DNA from: an uncultured Eubacterium sp.
GTDB taxonomy: Bacteria; Bacillota_A; Clostridia; Lachnospirales; Lachnospiraceae
Length of the DNA stretch: 15,306 nucleotides
Direction of reading: 5' to 3'
Assembly: GCA_948468465.1 (NCBI GenBank)
Contig: CAOKJJ010000122.1
Location: 1-15,306, forward strand
In this document: positions 1 to 8,805 of the stretch, piece after piece
Numbering within the stretch: the first letter of the stretch is position 1
Layout: the number at the start of each line of letters is the position of its first letter
Program-made: the position numbers and the translations under genes
The notes under the pieces: generated by a model
Told to the model about the DNA's origin: nothing
Database searches by the model: none
The model's input: the letters and a program-made list of their open reading frames with translations, nothing else

Positions 1-726
1 GCACTTGGTGAACCGAAATTTGCAAATATCCTGCTGTGGGAGAATTTGTTTGTCAACTGGGGCGAACATATGATGCAGTTTCTGCTGTTTATCCCGCTGA
101 CGTTTATCATTGCCCCGGTATTTGCCGTGGAACGGTCAACAGGTATGGATCACCTGATTTTAAGTTCCAGAAGCGGCAGACGGAAAATTGTCACAGCAAA
201 GCTGTTCAGTATACTGGCTGCATCGGTTACTGTGACGATTATCTATGTGGCAGCTACCTTTATTTTTGGTTTTCTTCCACATGCCAGCCTGCATGGCTGG
301 AACGCTGCGATTCAGTCTATTCCAACATATGCAAGATCCATGTTCGGATTTCAGACATGGCAGCTTGCTGCAGTCGGGGCAGTATGGCTTATTTTCACAG
401 GGGCAGTTTACAGCCTTATCATTGGCTTTATTTCTTCACGAATGAAAAGCCAGATGGGCACGGTGGGAGTAAGCCTTGCGGTTTTGTTTATCAACGTAGG
501 CCTTGCGGCAATGGGTGATGCTGTCACACAGAGATTACAACCTCTGATTGACTTTGGCCTGGCGAATGTCACACTGATAAAAGAAGTGTTTGGGGGATTT
601 AAAATGTATCATGTGTTTGGTATGTGTGTCAGTTATCCGGTTATGGCGGTTTTTGTTTTGGGATTGACCGCCGTCCTTGCAGGTTTTGGAATCTACCGCG
701 GACAAAAAAGTAGGACTGTGGCGTAG
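1..726 (+). CDS. ABC-2 type transporter permease, 5'-truncated by window edge
   Basis: The reading frame is open from base 1, so the gene starts upstream; 241 codons plus a TAG stop are visible. A TTG at 46 is only an internal codon and has no ribosome binding site. The product is strongly hydrophobic, with about five membrane segments: one beginning near MMQFLLFIPLTF, one near FSILAASVTVTII, one near LAAVGAVWLIF, one near VGVSLAVLFIN, and a last one just before the basic C-terminus GQKSRTVA. Between the first two lies a charged loop (ERSTGMDHLILSSRSGRRKI, then AK) typical of ABC-2 export permeases, where a conserved Glu/Gly...Ser-Arg...Lys stretch joins two helices. It would pair with an ATPase encoded upstream, outside the window. 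The substrate cannot be told. The family call is good; the exact role is unknown. Confidence 0.72.
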   Translation, partial: ALGEPKFANILLWENLFVNWGEHMMQFLLFIPLTFIIAPVFAVERSTGMDHLILSSRSGRRKIVTAKLFSILAASVTVTIIYVAATFIFGFLPHASLHGWNAAIQSIPTYARSMFGFQTWQLAAVGAVWLIFTGAVYSLIIGFISSRMKSQMGTVGVSLAVLFINVGLAAMGDAVTQRLQPLIDFGLANVTLIKEVFGGFKMYHVFGMCVSYPVMAVFVLGLTAVLAGFGIYRGQKSRTVA

Positions 727-759
727 AAGGGAAAAATTCTTGTAATGTAATTCTAAAAT

Positions 760-797
760 GGGCATCTATTTGGAAGATACCAATAGATGCCTTTACG
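760..797. terminator. Probable bidirectional terminator between convergent genes
   Basis: ggcatctatttgg (761-773) pairs with ccaatagatgcc (780-791) with one bulged T, leaving a short loop. On + it is followed by cctttacgcttt. On - it is followed by a T-rich stretch (complement of taaaat). It lies 34 nt after the permease stop and about 100 nt past the stop of the convergent 894-1316 gene, so it can serve both. Confidence 0.6.
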
Positions 798-893
798 CTT
801 TCATAGAAAGTAAGTCAATATGAGAAAGCGGGCAGATAAAAGAAAACGGGAGGAAAACAGAAAGTGAAAATTCGACAATTTAAACTGCTCCGC

Positions 894-1316
894 TTATTTT
901 GGTAACTGCCTTATACGTTTTTGTATTTCGTCAAAAGTTAAAGACTTGTTTACCCGCAATTCTCTTTTCACATCCTTGATTTCCACATGTATTACTTCAA
1001 TTGACCCTGCTGATTTTGCCACAATAAACCAGAATCCGATTGTCATAAGTGTAGAAAATATTGTTATCCATATACTTTCTCTGGTTATCCAGGCTATCAG
1101 GCTCGTAGCTGTCCAAACGAACGCCCACGTAACAATAATTAATTTAACAATAATTTCCATTATTATCATCTTTCTTAATTTCCTGAGCAAATATTCTGCT
1201 CGCCTGTCGTCTCTTATCAGCTCCTCCCGCCAGCTTTGATCATCAATAGTAGAGCTTAAAAACCATATCTTATGAACTGACAGGTCCCTTATTTTGAATT
1301 TATTCTTTTTAGTCAT
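894..1316 (-). CDS. Small two-transmembrane protein of unknown function
   Basis: A 140-residue protein that I do not recognise. The ATG at 1316 is preceded by a strong AAGGAGGAAA site at 7-nt spacing, so the start is secure. Residues 1-51 are soluble and basic/charged (SWREELIRDDRRAEYLLRKL). TM1 is about 52-77 (IVKLIIVTWAFVWTATSLIAW) and TM2 about 82-102, separated by only a few residues (ITRES), giving a tight hairpin. Residues 103-140 form a charged, probably helical tail (EIKDVKRELRVNKSLTFDEIQKRI). Both ends are predicted to lie on the cytoplasmic side. It stands alone, convergent with the ABC-2 permease. A long palindromic repeat begins 21 nt upstream of the start codon, so its mRNA leader may contain that hairpin. 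No enzymatic motif is visible. Confidence 0.7.
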   Translation of the reverse strand: MTKKNKFKIRDLSVHKIWFLSSTIDDQSWREELIRDDRRAEYLLRKLRKMIIMEIIVKLIIVTWAFVWTATSLIAWITRESIWITIFSTLMTIGFWFIVAKSAGSIEVIHVEIKDVKRELRVNKSLTFDEIQKRIRQLPK

Positions 1317-1336
1317 ACCATTTCCTCCTTGATGAC

Positions 1337-1501
1337 GTTAGGAACTGTAAGCAAATAATATGACAAACTTACTTGTCTTTTTCTCCGATAGCACCACTCA
1401 AAAATCAGTTACATAGCCCGCTATGCGCCTGATTTTTGAGCGGCACTCTCGAAGAAAAATCCTGCGCAAGTTTATCATATTATTTACTTACAGTTCCTTA
1501 C
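1337..1501. repeat. 165-bp long palindromic element, MITE-like
   Basis: Left arm 1337-1408 and right arm 1429-1501 are inverted copies, about 80% identical over 72-73 nt with one gap. They begin with (g)TTAGGAACTGTAAGCAAATAATATG on the left and the matching TAAGGAACTGTAAGTAAATAATATG on the complement of the right. The inner ends are a perfect 12-bp pair, ctcaaaaatcag / ctgatttttgag. The central 20 nt hold another small palindrome, catagc-cc-gctatg. No ORF is present. Outside a short poorly matched patch, every transition difference between the arms (7 of 7) is of the kind that leaves a G.U pair on the minus-strand RNA. The terminal motif recurs elsewhere in the window. It is therefore most likely a small dispersed non-autonomous element; a structured RNA is an alternative. 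Confidence 0.75.
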
Positions 1502-1638
1502 ATAATATTTCCCTTGCATTTATAAAATCATACCACAACTCTCATATAAATTCCAGTACTATCTTAATCATTTGAACACTATTTTAATATTTATTTACTA
1601 TTTTAGTGGAATTTAGACCGTGCACAGGCATCAATGGC
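1502..1638. other. AT-rich intergenic stretch, nothing further seen
   Basis: This is the rest of the roughly 390-nt gap between the two-TM gene and the transglutaminase gene. It is very AT-rich and holds no convincing ORF with a ribosome binding site. It may contain the promoter for the minus-strand two-TM gene, but I see no unambiguous -35/-10 pair. Confidence 0.4.
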
Positions 1639-1676
1639 AAAAACCCGCTGATATCATCTGCATATCAACGGGTTTT
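1638..1676 (-). terminator. Rho-independent terminator of the transglutaminase gene
   Basis: aaaacccgctgatat (1640-1654) pairs with atatcaacgggtttt (1662-1676): 15 positions with a single C/A mismatch that becomes G.U in minus-strand RNA, and a 7-nt loop. On the minus strand the stem runs into TTTTTG. It lies about 30 nt past the minus-strand stop at 1708. Confidence 0.85.
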
Positions 1677-1707
1677 CATTGCGGATATCTGCCACAGCAG
1701 TATCCTT

Positions 1708-2589
1708 TTATATTTTAGCTATATATTTTCTTGCGTTTTTATAATTGGGACGTCCATCTTTTCCACTCAAATTAAAATCTACTGCAAAGTAACTATGTTC
1801 TTGATCAATCAGGCTCCATGTAGGGTCATATATCTTTCCGGCAGCTTCGGCCCATCCATGGCCGCCGCTGGATACCGCATAACAATTTTTATATCCGGCT
1901 GCATTTGCCAAAAAAGCAAAGGCTGCGCCAAACGCATAACAATTGCCATGGCCTTCCTCAAACAAATCTATGGCATAATCTGACTCCCACTGCTGAGAAT
2001 ATTCAAACTCAGGGGAACCCCGATATTGAAATTTGTCCAGCAAATAATCAAAACATTTTTTCAGTTTCTCGGATTTTTCCATTTCCGGCCTGGCTGCTTT
2101 TTCCACAATTTGATTGGCCTGAATCAAAGCATTTAGTTTTGCTTCATTTTCCGGTGTCTGTCTTGCCTTTCCGGTTTCATCCAGCGGAATTCCATTCACT
2201 GTTTTATCTTTTACCATCCAGCCCTTTGCGCCATTCATCGTTCTGAAAAAATAATAATCTCCCTGCAAGTGCTGCCATCCTGTTTTTTGTATGCCATTCG
2301 AGGCAAAATAATAATACTTATGATTTATTTCTTTTAAACCAGTTGTTTTTTTGCCGTTCTCATAATAGAAAAATCTCTGCTTTCTGATTTTCCATTTTCC
2401 TGATGTAAGGGATGGTTCCTTTTGGTCCGCCGGTTCCAGATCTATGATCATGTCTGCCTGATTTTCGTCTGCCCATAAGACGCCATCTGATTTGTAAACA
2501 ATCAAAACAAACATTATGATCAGCAGCCACAAGGATTTCTTAGCAGCCGGAATCTTACAGTTTCTAATCTTGCTGTTTCTAATCTCCAT
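1708..2589 (-). CDS. Membrane-anchored or secreted transglutaminase-like protein with wall-binding-type repeats
   Basis: A 293-residue protein. A basic N-terminus and a hydrophobic segment at about 18-34 (KSLWLLIIMFVLIVYKSDG) act as signal peptide or anchor. Residues 64-140 hold aromatic/glycine repeats (GKWKIRKQRFFYYENGKKTTG, NHKYYYFASNGIQKTGW, GDYYFFRTMNGAKGW) of the cell-wall/choline/glucan-binding repeat type. Residues 150-293 are a transglutaminase-like domain with an intact Cys-His-Asp triad: Cys217 in HGNCYAFGAAFA, His244 in GGHGWAEA and Asp255 in YDPTWS. Such proteins act outside the cell as proteases, cross-linkers or amidases on wall-associated substrates; which one cannot be told. 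The ATG at 2589 has a GGAGTGA site about 7 nt upstream. A small lipoprotein gene lies 87 nt upstream in the same direction without a clear terminator between, so the two may be co-transcribed. Confidence 0.8.
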   Translation of the reverse strand: MEIRNSKIRNCKIPAAKKSLWLLIIMFVLIVYKSDGVLWADENQADMIIDLEPADQKEPSLTSGKWKIRKQRFFYYENGKKTTGLKEINHKYYYFASNGIQKTGWQHLQGDYYFFRTMNGAKGWMVKDKTVNGIPLDETGKARQTPENEAKLNALIQANQIVEKAARPEMEKSEKLKKCFDYLLDKFQYRGSPEFEYSQQWESDYAIDLFEEGHGNCYAFGAAFAFLANAAGYKNCYAVSSGGHGWAEAAGKIYDPTWSLIDQEHSYFAVDFNLSGKDGRPNYKNARKYIAKI

Positions 2590-2676
2590 AGGTCTTCACT
2601 CCAACATAGTTTCGTTCTTGTAATAGTTCAGGTAGGTCTGCGCATTTACTCGCTCTTACTATTATGATTTGTACTT

Positions 2677-2946
2677 CTAATATTCCTCTGTTTCCATACT
2701 GCCATCTGAATAATATATCTCCACATATCCATGTCCGCTGCCGTCACAATCATCATATTTTTCTCTTCGGACTTCTGTTTTTTCCTCAGATTCTTTATCT
2801 GTTGTTTCTGTCTGCGAAGAATCTGCGTTTTTCTGCGCATCCGTCTCGGTCTGTACCGTCTGCTTACTGTCTGCCTGCTCTGTGCCGCATCCTGCCGCGA
2901 TTCCAACTGCTGTTAAAACTGTCATCACTGCTAATTTCTTTCTCAT
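2677..2946 (-). CDS. Small acidic lipoprotein
   Basis: An 89-residue protein. I place the start at the ATG at 2946 (MRKKLAVMTV) because GAGGAG lies at proper spacing. The in-frame ATG at 2952 is too close to that site, and an upstream reading to 3045 runs through a palindromic repeat with no ribosome binding site. The N-terminus is a signal peptide ending in a lipobox-like GIAAGC with Cys20 as the probable lipidated residue. The rest is polar and low-complexity (Gln, Thr, Glu, Asp, Lys, Ser), ending in DGSGHGYVEIYYSDGSMETEEY, a short aromatic/acidic tail. No known domain was recognised. It lies between the MFS gene and the transglutaminase gene and may be a surface partner of the latter. Confidence 0.68.
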   Translation of the reverse strand: MRKKLAVMTVLTAVGIAAGCGTEQADSKQTVQTETDAQKNADSSQTETTDKESEEKTEVRREKYDDCDGSGHGYVEIYYSDGSMETEEY

Positions 2947-2962
2947 TCCCATTCTCCTCACA

Positions 2963-3010
2963 TTAGGAACTGTATGCAAAAAATACAGGTTATTTATATA
3001 CAATTCCTTA
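2963..3010. repeat. 48-bp short inverted repeat related to the 165-bp palindrome
   Basis: It starts TTAGGAACTGTATGCAAAAAATA and ends TATTTATATACAATTCCTTA, so its two halves pair imperfectly (16 of 24 positions). The left end matches the 165-bp element at about 20 of 23 positions, and the right end also resembles that element's right end. It looks like an internally deleted relative. It ends 17 nt upstream of the lipoprotein start, nearly the same position as the larger copy relative to its downstream gene. Confidence 0.55.
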
Positions 3011-3104
3011 AAATATTTACTGTTAAAATATGTTTGCTTCAACATTGTTTGCTTTGCAGCTAATTATCATTTTATCATTTTCTATGTAATAATCATAGTA
3101 CTTT

Positions 3105-4313
3105 TTAGTTATTTTGCGTTTTGCTGAAAATCCGGCACCAATAGATCCCTATGAGCAGGCATATCGGAAAGACTGCTCCTGCCAGAATTCCCAATTTCAG
3201 ATTATTATCTAAGGCACTTGAAACCATCCCAACAACCGTGGGGCCGCCTGCGCATCCTACGTCACCTGCCAACGCGAGCAATGCAAACATAGCTGTTCCT
3301 CCTTTCGGCTCTGCAACTGCCGCCTTGCTGAAAACACCCGGCCACATAATGCCAACAGATAATCCGCATAGCGCACAGCCAATAAAACCAATGACCGGAT
3401 TTGGTACAAGCGCAATGCAAAGATACGCTATGATGCATAAAATACTGCTGCCCGCCATAAAATGATCCAGGTCTATGCGATCTCCATATTTGCCATAAAA
3501 AGCTCTGGAACTGCCCATTAACAACGCAAACAGCATAGGCCCTGCTAAATCTCCTGTCGTCTTGCTCACATGCAGCCCCATCTCCGCGAATGCAGACGCC
3601 CACTGGCTGACCGCCTGTTCGCTTGCTCCGGCGCATACCATCATGATCAACAGCACCCATAATATTTTTTTCTGAAACAGCTGCGTAATCGTCAAGCCCT
3701 TTTCTCCTTCATCCATCAAAGAAGCTATCGGCACTTTTGTAAAGAGAATTAAATTCGCAAAAGGAATCACCGCCCAGATACAAGCCATGATCTTCCAGTT
3801 CTCAATGCCGAATAAGTGAAAAAAGACTGTCGATACAAGCACTACCGCTACATGTCCCCAACAGTAAAAAGAATGCAGCAGGCTCATTGCTTTCTCTTTA
3901 TTTTTTGTAGGGCACGCTTCCACAACAGGACTCACCAGCACCTCCAGCAGCCCTCCGCCTACCGCATAGACAGCGACAGCAATCAACAGTCCTATAAATG
4001 CGTTTCCGCACAGGTCAGGCAGAATTGTCAGAAAAACAAACCCAGCTACTGCACATATATGCGCAATGATCATCGACGCACGATATCCGATTCTATCAAC
4101 AAAAGCAACCGAACTGATATCAACAAGCAGCTGAAGCCCAAAATTAAAAGTAATCAGCAGCGTAATCTGTGTCATCGGTATGTGATAAGTGTTATGAAAA
4201 GTCAGAAAAAGAAGCGGGACGAAATTATTCACAATCGCCTGCACAATATATCCGATAAAACAGGCATACAGTGTTTTGTTGTAGCTTTTATCCATCATAT
4301 TTTCTTCTGTCAT
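3105..4313 (-). CDS. Major facilitator superfamily transporter
   Basis: A 402-residue, highly hydrophobic protein with about 12 membrane segments, the usual MFS length. The loop between TM2 and TM3 carries a motif-A-like DISSVAFVDRIGYRASM (Asp73-Arg74...Arg78). Gly-rich helices (AVYAVGGGLLEVLVSPVVEA; GCALCGLSVGIMWPGVFSKA) resemble the sugar/fucose-permease-type branch of MFS, so a sugar or small organic substrate is plausible but unproven. The ATG at 4313 has AGGAG about 10 nt upstream. The in-frame Met6 is an alternative with a weaker site. The gene stands alone under its own strong promoter. It lies downstream of the bgl operon but is separated from it by a terminator, so a link with beta-glucoside use is only positional. 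Confidence 0.85.
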   Translation of the reverse strand: MTEENMMDKSYNKTLYACFIGYIVQAIVNNFVPLLFLTFHNTYHIPMTQITLLITFNFGLQLLVDISSVAFVDRIGYRASMIIAHICAVAGFVFLTILPDLCGNAFIGLLIAVAVYAVGGGLLEVLVSPVVEACPTKNKEKAMSLLHSFYCWGHVAVVLVSTVFFHLFGIENWKIMACIWAVIPFANLILFTKVPIASLMDEGEKGLTITQLFQKKILWVLLIMMVCAGASEQAVSQWASAFAEMGLHVSKTTGDLAGPMLFALLMGSSRAFYGKYGDRIDLDHFMAGSSILCIIAYLCIALVPNPVIGFIGCALCGLSVGIMWPGVFSKAAVAEPKGGTAMFALLALAGDVGCAGGPTVVGMVSSALDNNLKLGILAGAVFPICLLIGIYWCRIFSKTQNN

Positions 4314-4355
4314 TTTCAGTTTTCTCCTATCTTAGCTTAGTTTATCCTGATCATT

Positions 4356-4384
4356 ATTGTACTCATTCTCATCAGCATGGTCAA
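4356..4384 (-). promoter_or_regulatory. Sigma-A type promoter of the MFS gene
   Basis: On the minus strand TTGACC (4379-4384), a 17-nt spacer and TACAAT (4356-4361). Each box has five of six consensus bases and the spacing is ideal. Transcription would start near 4349, giving a leader of about 36 nt before the MFS start. Confidence 0.75.
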
Positions 4385-4440
4385 TATCCATTTCTTTTTC
4401 TTTCACAGCATTTTCCATTCTCTATTCTTAGCGGCATATT

Positions 4441-4465
4441 TCATGGCAGTTCCTTACTGCCATGA
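4441..4465. repeat. 10-bp perfect hairpin carrying an 11-mer of the dispersed repeat
   Basis: tcatggcagt / actgccatga with loop tcctt. Its centre, cagttccttac, is identical to the right end of the 165-bp palindrome. It follows directly after the bgl terminator on the minus strand. It has no U-tract of its own on either strand, so it may be a backup hairpin or a repeat remnant. Confidence 0.5.
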
Positions 4466-4508
4466 AAAAATAAAGGCTCTTGATGGCAGCTGCCACAAAA
4501 GCCTTTAT
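4466..4508 (-). terminator. Rho-independent terminator of the bgl operon
   Basis: ataaaggct (4470-4478) pairs with agcctttat (4500-4508). The stem continues inward through ttg/caa to a perfect tggcagctgcca palindrome. On the minus strand it is followed by TTTTTT (4466-4471). It starts 18 nt after the bglA stop. Confidence 0.88.
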
Positions 4509-4525
4509 CTTTCATAATATTAAGA

Positions 4526-5965
<1,440 letters not shown>

Positions 5966-7873
5966 CTACAGTACTTTCAGCAGCTGATCGCCGTTCATAA
6001 CATGTTCATTTTCTTTCAGCATTGGCAAGACGCTTACAAAATCGCCTGCATTTGTAACGATTACCGGTGTCACGGTCTGATATCCGGCCTTTTTTACTGC
6101 CTCCAGGTCAAATTCCAGCAGCAGATCTCCTTCTTTTACCTTTGCGCCGTTTTCCACATGCGCGGTAAAATACTTCCCTTTTAATTCAACTGTTTCCAAT
6201 CCAACATGAATCAGTATTTCCAATCCCTGCGCAGAGGTCATAGCCACTGCATGCTTCGTATCCATAACACAGGTTACTTCACCGTCCGCCGGAGCAAATA
6301 TTTTCCCCTCTTCCGGCAAAATCGCGATGCCGTCACCTAATATCTTATCAGAAAAAGTCTGATCCGGCACATGTTCAAGTTCTACAATGTTTCCCTTTAC
6401 AGGCGCAGCTACATTTTTGCGCGTCATGCCTGCTGAGCTTTGTCCGTCCTGACGGATATTTTTTACTGTCTCTGCATGCGTTGTCTCTGATGTATCCTGC
6501 GCTGCCTGTTCTCCTTCATCTTCATCTTTAAATCCGATAATAATCGTTAACGCAAACGCTCCGACAAAAGAAACTATAATCATGATAATACCATATATCA
6601 GATTGCTCATTCCTTTTTCACCGATAAATGCCGGGATCGCCATAATACTATTTTGTGCGATATATAAAGATACCTGTAAAATTCCACCGACAATACCGCC
6701 GATTCCCGCAGCCAGCGCAGCCGCAACAACCGGCCTTTTCAGCTTCAGCGTTACACCGTACAGCGCAGGCTCTGTAATTCCCATCACAGCGGAAATACCT
6801 GCCGCGGAGGCGAGCTGTTTCATTGATTTGTCCTTGCTTTTAAAGGCTACCGCCAGCGAAGCGCCGCTCTGTGCTACATTTGAGCATACCTGTGAAACGA
6901 AAATGAGTGCATCGGAGCCGCCGGTTGCAATCGCAGAAAGTCCAATCGGCGTCAGTGCATGGTGCATACCTGTCATAACAATAAACGGGAAGAATGCCGC
7001 CAGCAGACCTACGATTACGAAGCCAAGCTTTGCTGACAGGAAATTGATAACCGTTGCAAGCCCGTCACCTGCGATATTTCCAAGCGGCCCGATCACAATG
7101 AGCGCAATCGGTGCGGATATCAAAATAACAAGTGTCGGATGCATAATGATCTTAAGCATTTTCGGCGTAATCGCATCTACCATTTTTTCAATGTACGACA
7201 TAATCCATACCATTAAAATAATCGGTATAACAGAATAGGAATAACTGGCCTTCGTTACCGGCAGGCCAATAAACGTAATTGCGGCATCCCCGGCAACCAG
7301 ATTCACAAACGATGGATGCAAAAATACGCCCGCAATAATTAACGCCAGCGACTGGTTTACTTTAAATACCTTTGCCGCGTTCGCAGCAATCAGAAACGGC
7401 ATAAAGTAAAACGCCGAATCCCCGATCAGGCTCAATACCTGATAAGTCATGCTCGACTCTGTTAAAAGGCCAGATGAATTTAAAATTGTCAGTATGACCT
7501 TCATCATACCGGCTGCAGTCAGTGCCGGAATCATCGGCGTCATACATCCGGTAATCGAATCCACAATGGTGGAAAAGATTCCTTTTTTCTCAGCTGAGCC
7601 TTGTACGGCTTCCTCATCTGTCGCAACTCCCAGTTTTTCTACTGCCTTATAAACAGCGCTGACTTCATTGCCGATAATAATCTGGCATTGGTCATTATGC
7701 CAGTTGACCCCTACTACTTCCGGCAGCTCTGTCATCTTTTTATCGTCTACCAACGCTTTATCCTTCACATTAAACCGAAGCCTTGTCATACAATGGAACG
7801 CTTTATTAATATTGCCTTTTCCTCCGGCAAGCTCCACCAGCCGTCTGGCTGTTTCTCCATAATCCTTAGCCAT
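5966..7873 (-). CDS. bglP: Beta-glucoside PTS transporter EIIBCA
   Basis: A 635-residue three-domain PTS permease that imports and phosphorylates beta-glucosides at the membrane. EIIB spans about 1-85, with phospho-Cys28 in NKAFHCMTRLRF. EIIC spans about 105-460, with many membrane helices and the conserved GITEPALYGVTLKLKRP. After a polar linker (about 465-505, DEDEGEQAAQDTSETT), EIIA spans about 506-635, with active His556 in LIHVGLETVELKG and the supporting His541 fifteen residues earlier, the same spacing as in the glucose EIIA family. The ATG at 7873 has AAGGAG at 8-nt spacing. The 81-nt gap to licT contains no second RAT site, so its expression depends on the operon leader. By family knowledge it also phosphorylates LicT to silence it when substrate is absent. 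Confidence 0.94.
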   Translation of the reverse strand: MAKDYGETARRLVELAGGKGNINKAFHCMTRLRFNVKDKALVDDKKMTELPEVVGVNWHNDQCQIIIGNEVSAVYKAVEKLGVATDEEAVQGSAEKKGIFSTIVDSITGCMTPMIPALTAAGMMKVILTILNSSGLLTESSMTYQVLSLIGDSAFYFMPFLIAANAAKVFKVNQSLALIIAGVFLHPSFVNLVAGDAAITFIGLPVTKASYSYSVIPIILMVWIMSYIEKMVDAITPKMLKIIMHPTLVILISAPIALIVIGPLGNIAGDGLATVINFLSAKLGFVIVGLLAAFFPFIVMTGMHHALTPIGLSAIATGGSDALIFVSQVCSNVAQSGASLAVAFKSKDKSMKQLASAAGISAVMGITEPALYGVTLKLKRPVVAAALAAGIGGIVGGILQVSLYIAQNSIMAIPAFIGEKGMSNLIYGIIMIIVSFVGAFALTIIIGFKDEDEGEQAAQDTSETTHAETVKNIRQDGQSSAGMTRKNVAAPVKGNIVELEHVPDQTFSDKILGDGIAILPEEGKIFAPADGEVTCVMDTKHAVAMTSAQGLEILIHVGLETVELKGKYFTAHVENGAKVKEGDLLLEFDLEAVKKAGYQTVTPVIVTNAGDFVSVLPMLKENEHVMNGDQLLKVL

Positions 7874-7954
7874 TTTCTTACTCCTTTTCCTTAAAAATTC
7901 TATCTACTGAAAGGGCACAGTCTCCGCGGTTGGCTATGCTCCTGACCGTACATG

Positions 7955-8797
7955 TTATTTTTGCGTTACTTTCCCTCTGACCCTCTCGATGTGAATCATC
8001 AGGTAAAGCATTTCTTCCTTGCTCATATTGTAGTAATACTCTTTTTCAATATGATGCACGATTTTCTGCACACATACAAACACATCCGGATATCTTTCCC
8101 TGATTACCTCATACAATCCATCATCCTGATCATCATACTGCTTTCCCATTAAAAGGCGCTGTGCAAAAAATTTTAAATGTATCTGAAACCTCTGGCAATT
8201 ATAATCCTCTTCATTTAAGACCATTCGAAACTGTGTCTGGACAATGTCTAAGACTTCCCCTACCACCTTCGTAACCATATAAATATCATCCAAATCGTTA
8301 TCCGTCTGCGCATTAATAAAATGCATCGCTATATATCCGGCCTCATCATTTCGAAGCTCCATGTTTTTTTCTTTTTTCAGAAGCCTCAGCGCAAATCTTC
8401 CAACGTCATATTCCTGGCGGTACATCCTCTGAATGTCAAACAGCAGTCCGTTCGGCATCTGTATCCCCTTTTCATAGCGGCTGCAGACCCCTTCCAGATG
8501 ATCGCTTAACGCAATATAAATACTGTCGCTGAGCTTCATATCATATTGCATCAAGGCATAGTCTACAATATGATCTGTCAGATTAATATATTCTGTCTGT
8601 ATCGAAGAAAGGAATTTGCTGAAACGTCTGTTCTGTCCGGAATGTTCAAACGTAAAGGTCTTTTCGATACGACTCTCATCTATCATATCCCCTTTGGACT
8701 TCTGAAATCCGATTCCTTTTCCCTTTACTATAATTTCTTCACCTGCACTGTTTTTCGTTAACACAAGATTATTGTTCAAAATCTGACGTGCAACCAT
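7955..8797 (-). CDS. licT: BglG/LicT family transcriptional antiterminator
   Basis: A 280-residue RNA-binding antiterminator, the normal family length. The start is the ATG at 8797, with GGAGGG 6-7 nt upstream. An in-frame ATG at 8857 would lie inside the leader terminator and add residues unlike the family. The CAT RNA-binding domain is residues 1-56 (MVARQILNNNLVLTKN, GKGIGFQKSKGD). PRD1 is about 65-170 and PRD2 about 171-280. The four PTS phosphorylation histidines are present as His100 (LSDHLEGV), His159 (AMHFIN), His207 (IHLKFFAQR) and His269 (MIHIERV), which match the B. subtilis LicT numbering. It binds the RAT in its own leader and lets transcription continue into bglP and bglA. It should be silenced by BglP-dependent phosphorylation of PRD1 and activated through HPr at PRD2. 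Confidence 0.94.
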   Translation of the reverse strand: MVARQILNNNLVLTKNSAGEEIIVKGKGIGFQKSKGDMIDESRIEKTFTFEHSGQNRRFSKFLSSIQTEYINLTDHIVDYALMQYDMKLSDSIYIALSDHLEGVCSRYEKGIQMPNGLLFDIQRMYRQEYDVGRFALRLLKKEKNMELRNDEAGYIAMHFINAQTDNDLDDIYMVTKVVGEVLDIVQTQFRMVLNEEDYNCQRFQIHLKFFAQRLLMGKQYDDQDDGLYEVIRERYPDVFVCVQKIVHHIEKEYYYNMSKEEMLYLMIHIERVRGKVTQK

Positions 8798-8805
8798 GAC
8801 ATTCC

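Noticed and set aside
1606..1983. Plus-strand ORF opposite the transglutaminase gene
   Set aside because: No ribosome binding site, antisense to a clear gene with an intact catalytic triad, and it runs through that gene's terminator.
2677..3045. Lipoprotein starting at 3045
   Set aside because: The extension is translated through the palindromic repeat with no ribosome binding site. The signal peptide begins at 2946.
4340..4390. Fur-like box over the MFS promoter
   Set aside because: ATTATTG...CATTCTCATC has some resemblance but too few matches to the 19-bp consensus.
6582..7238. Long plus-strand ORF inside bglP
   Set aside because: Shadow of the hydrophobic EIIC codons; no initiation signal and no family resemblance.
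7874..7954. A second RAT or terminator between licT and bglP
   Set aside because: No GGATTGTTACTG-like sequence or U-tailed hairpin is present.
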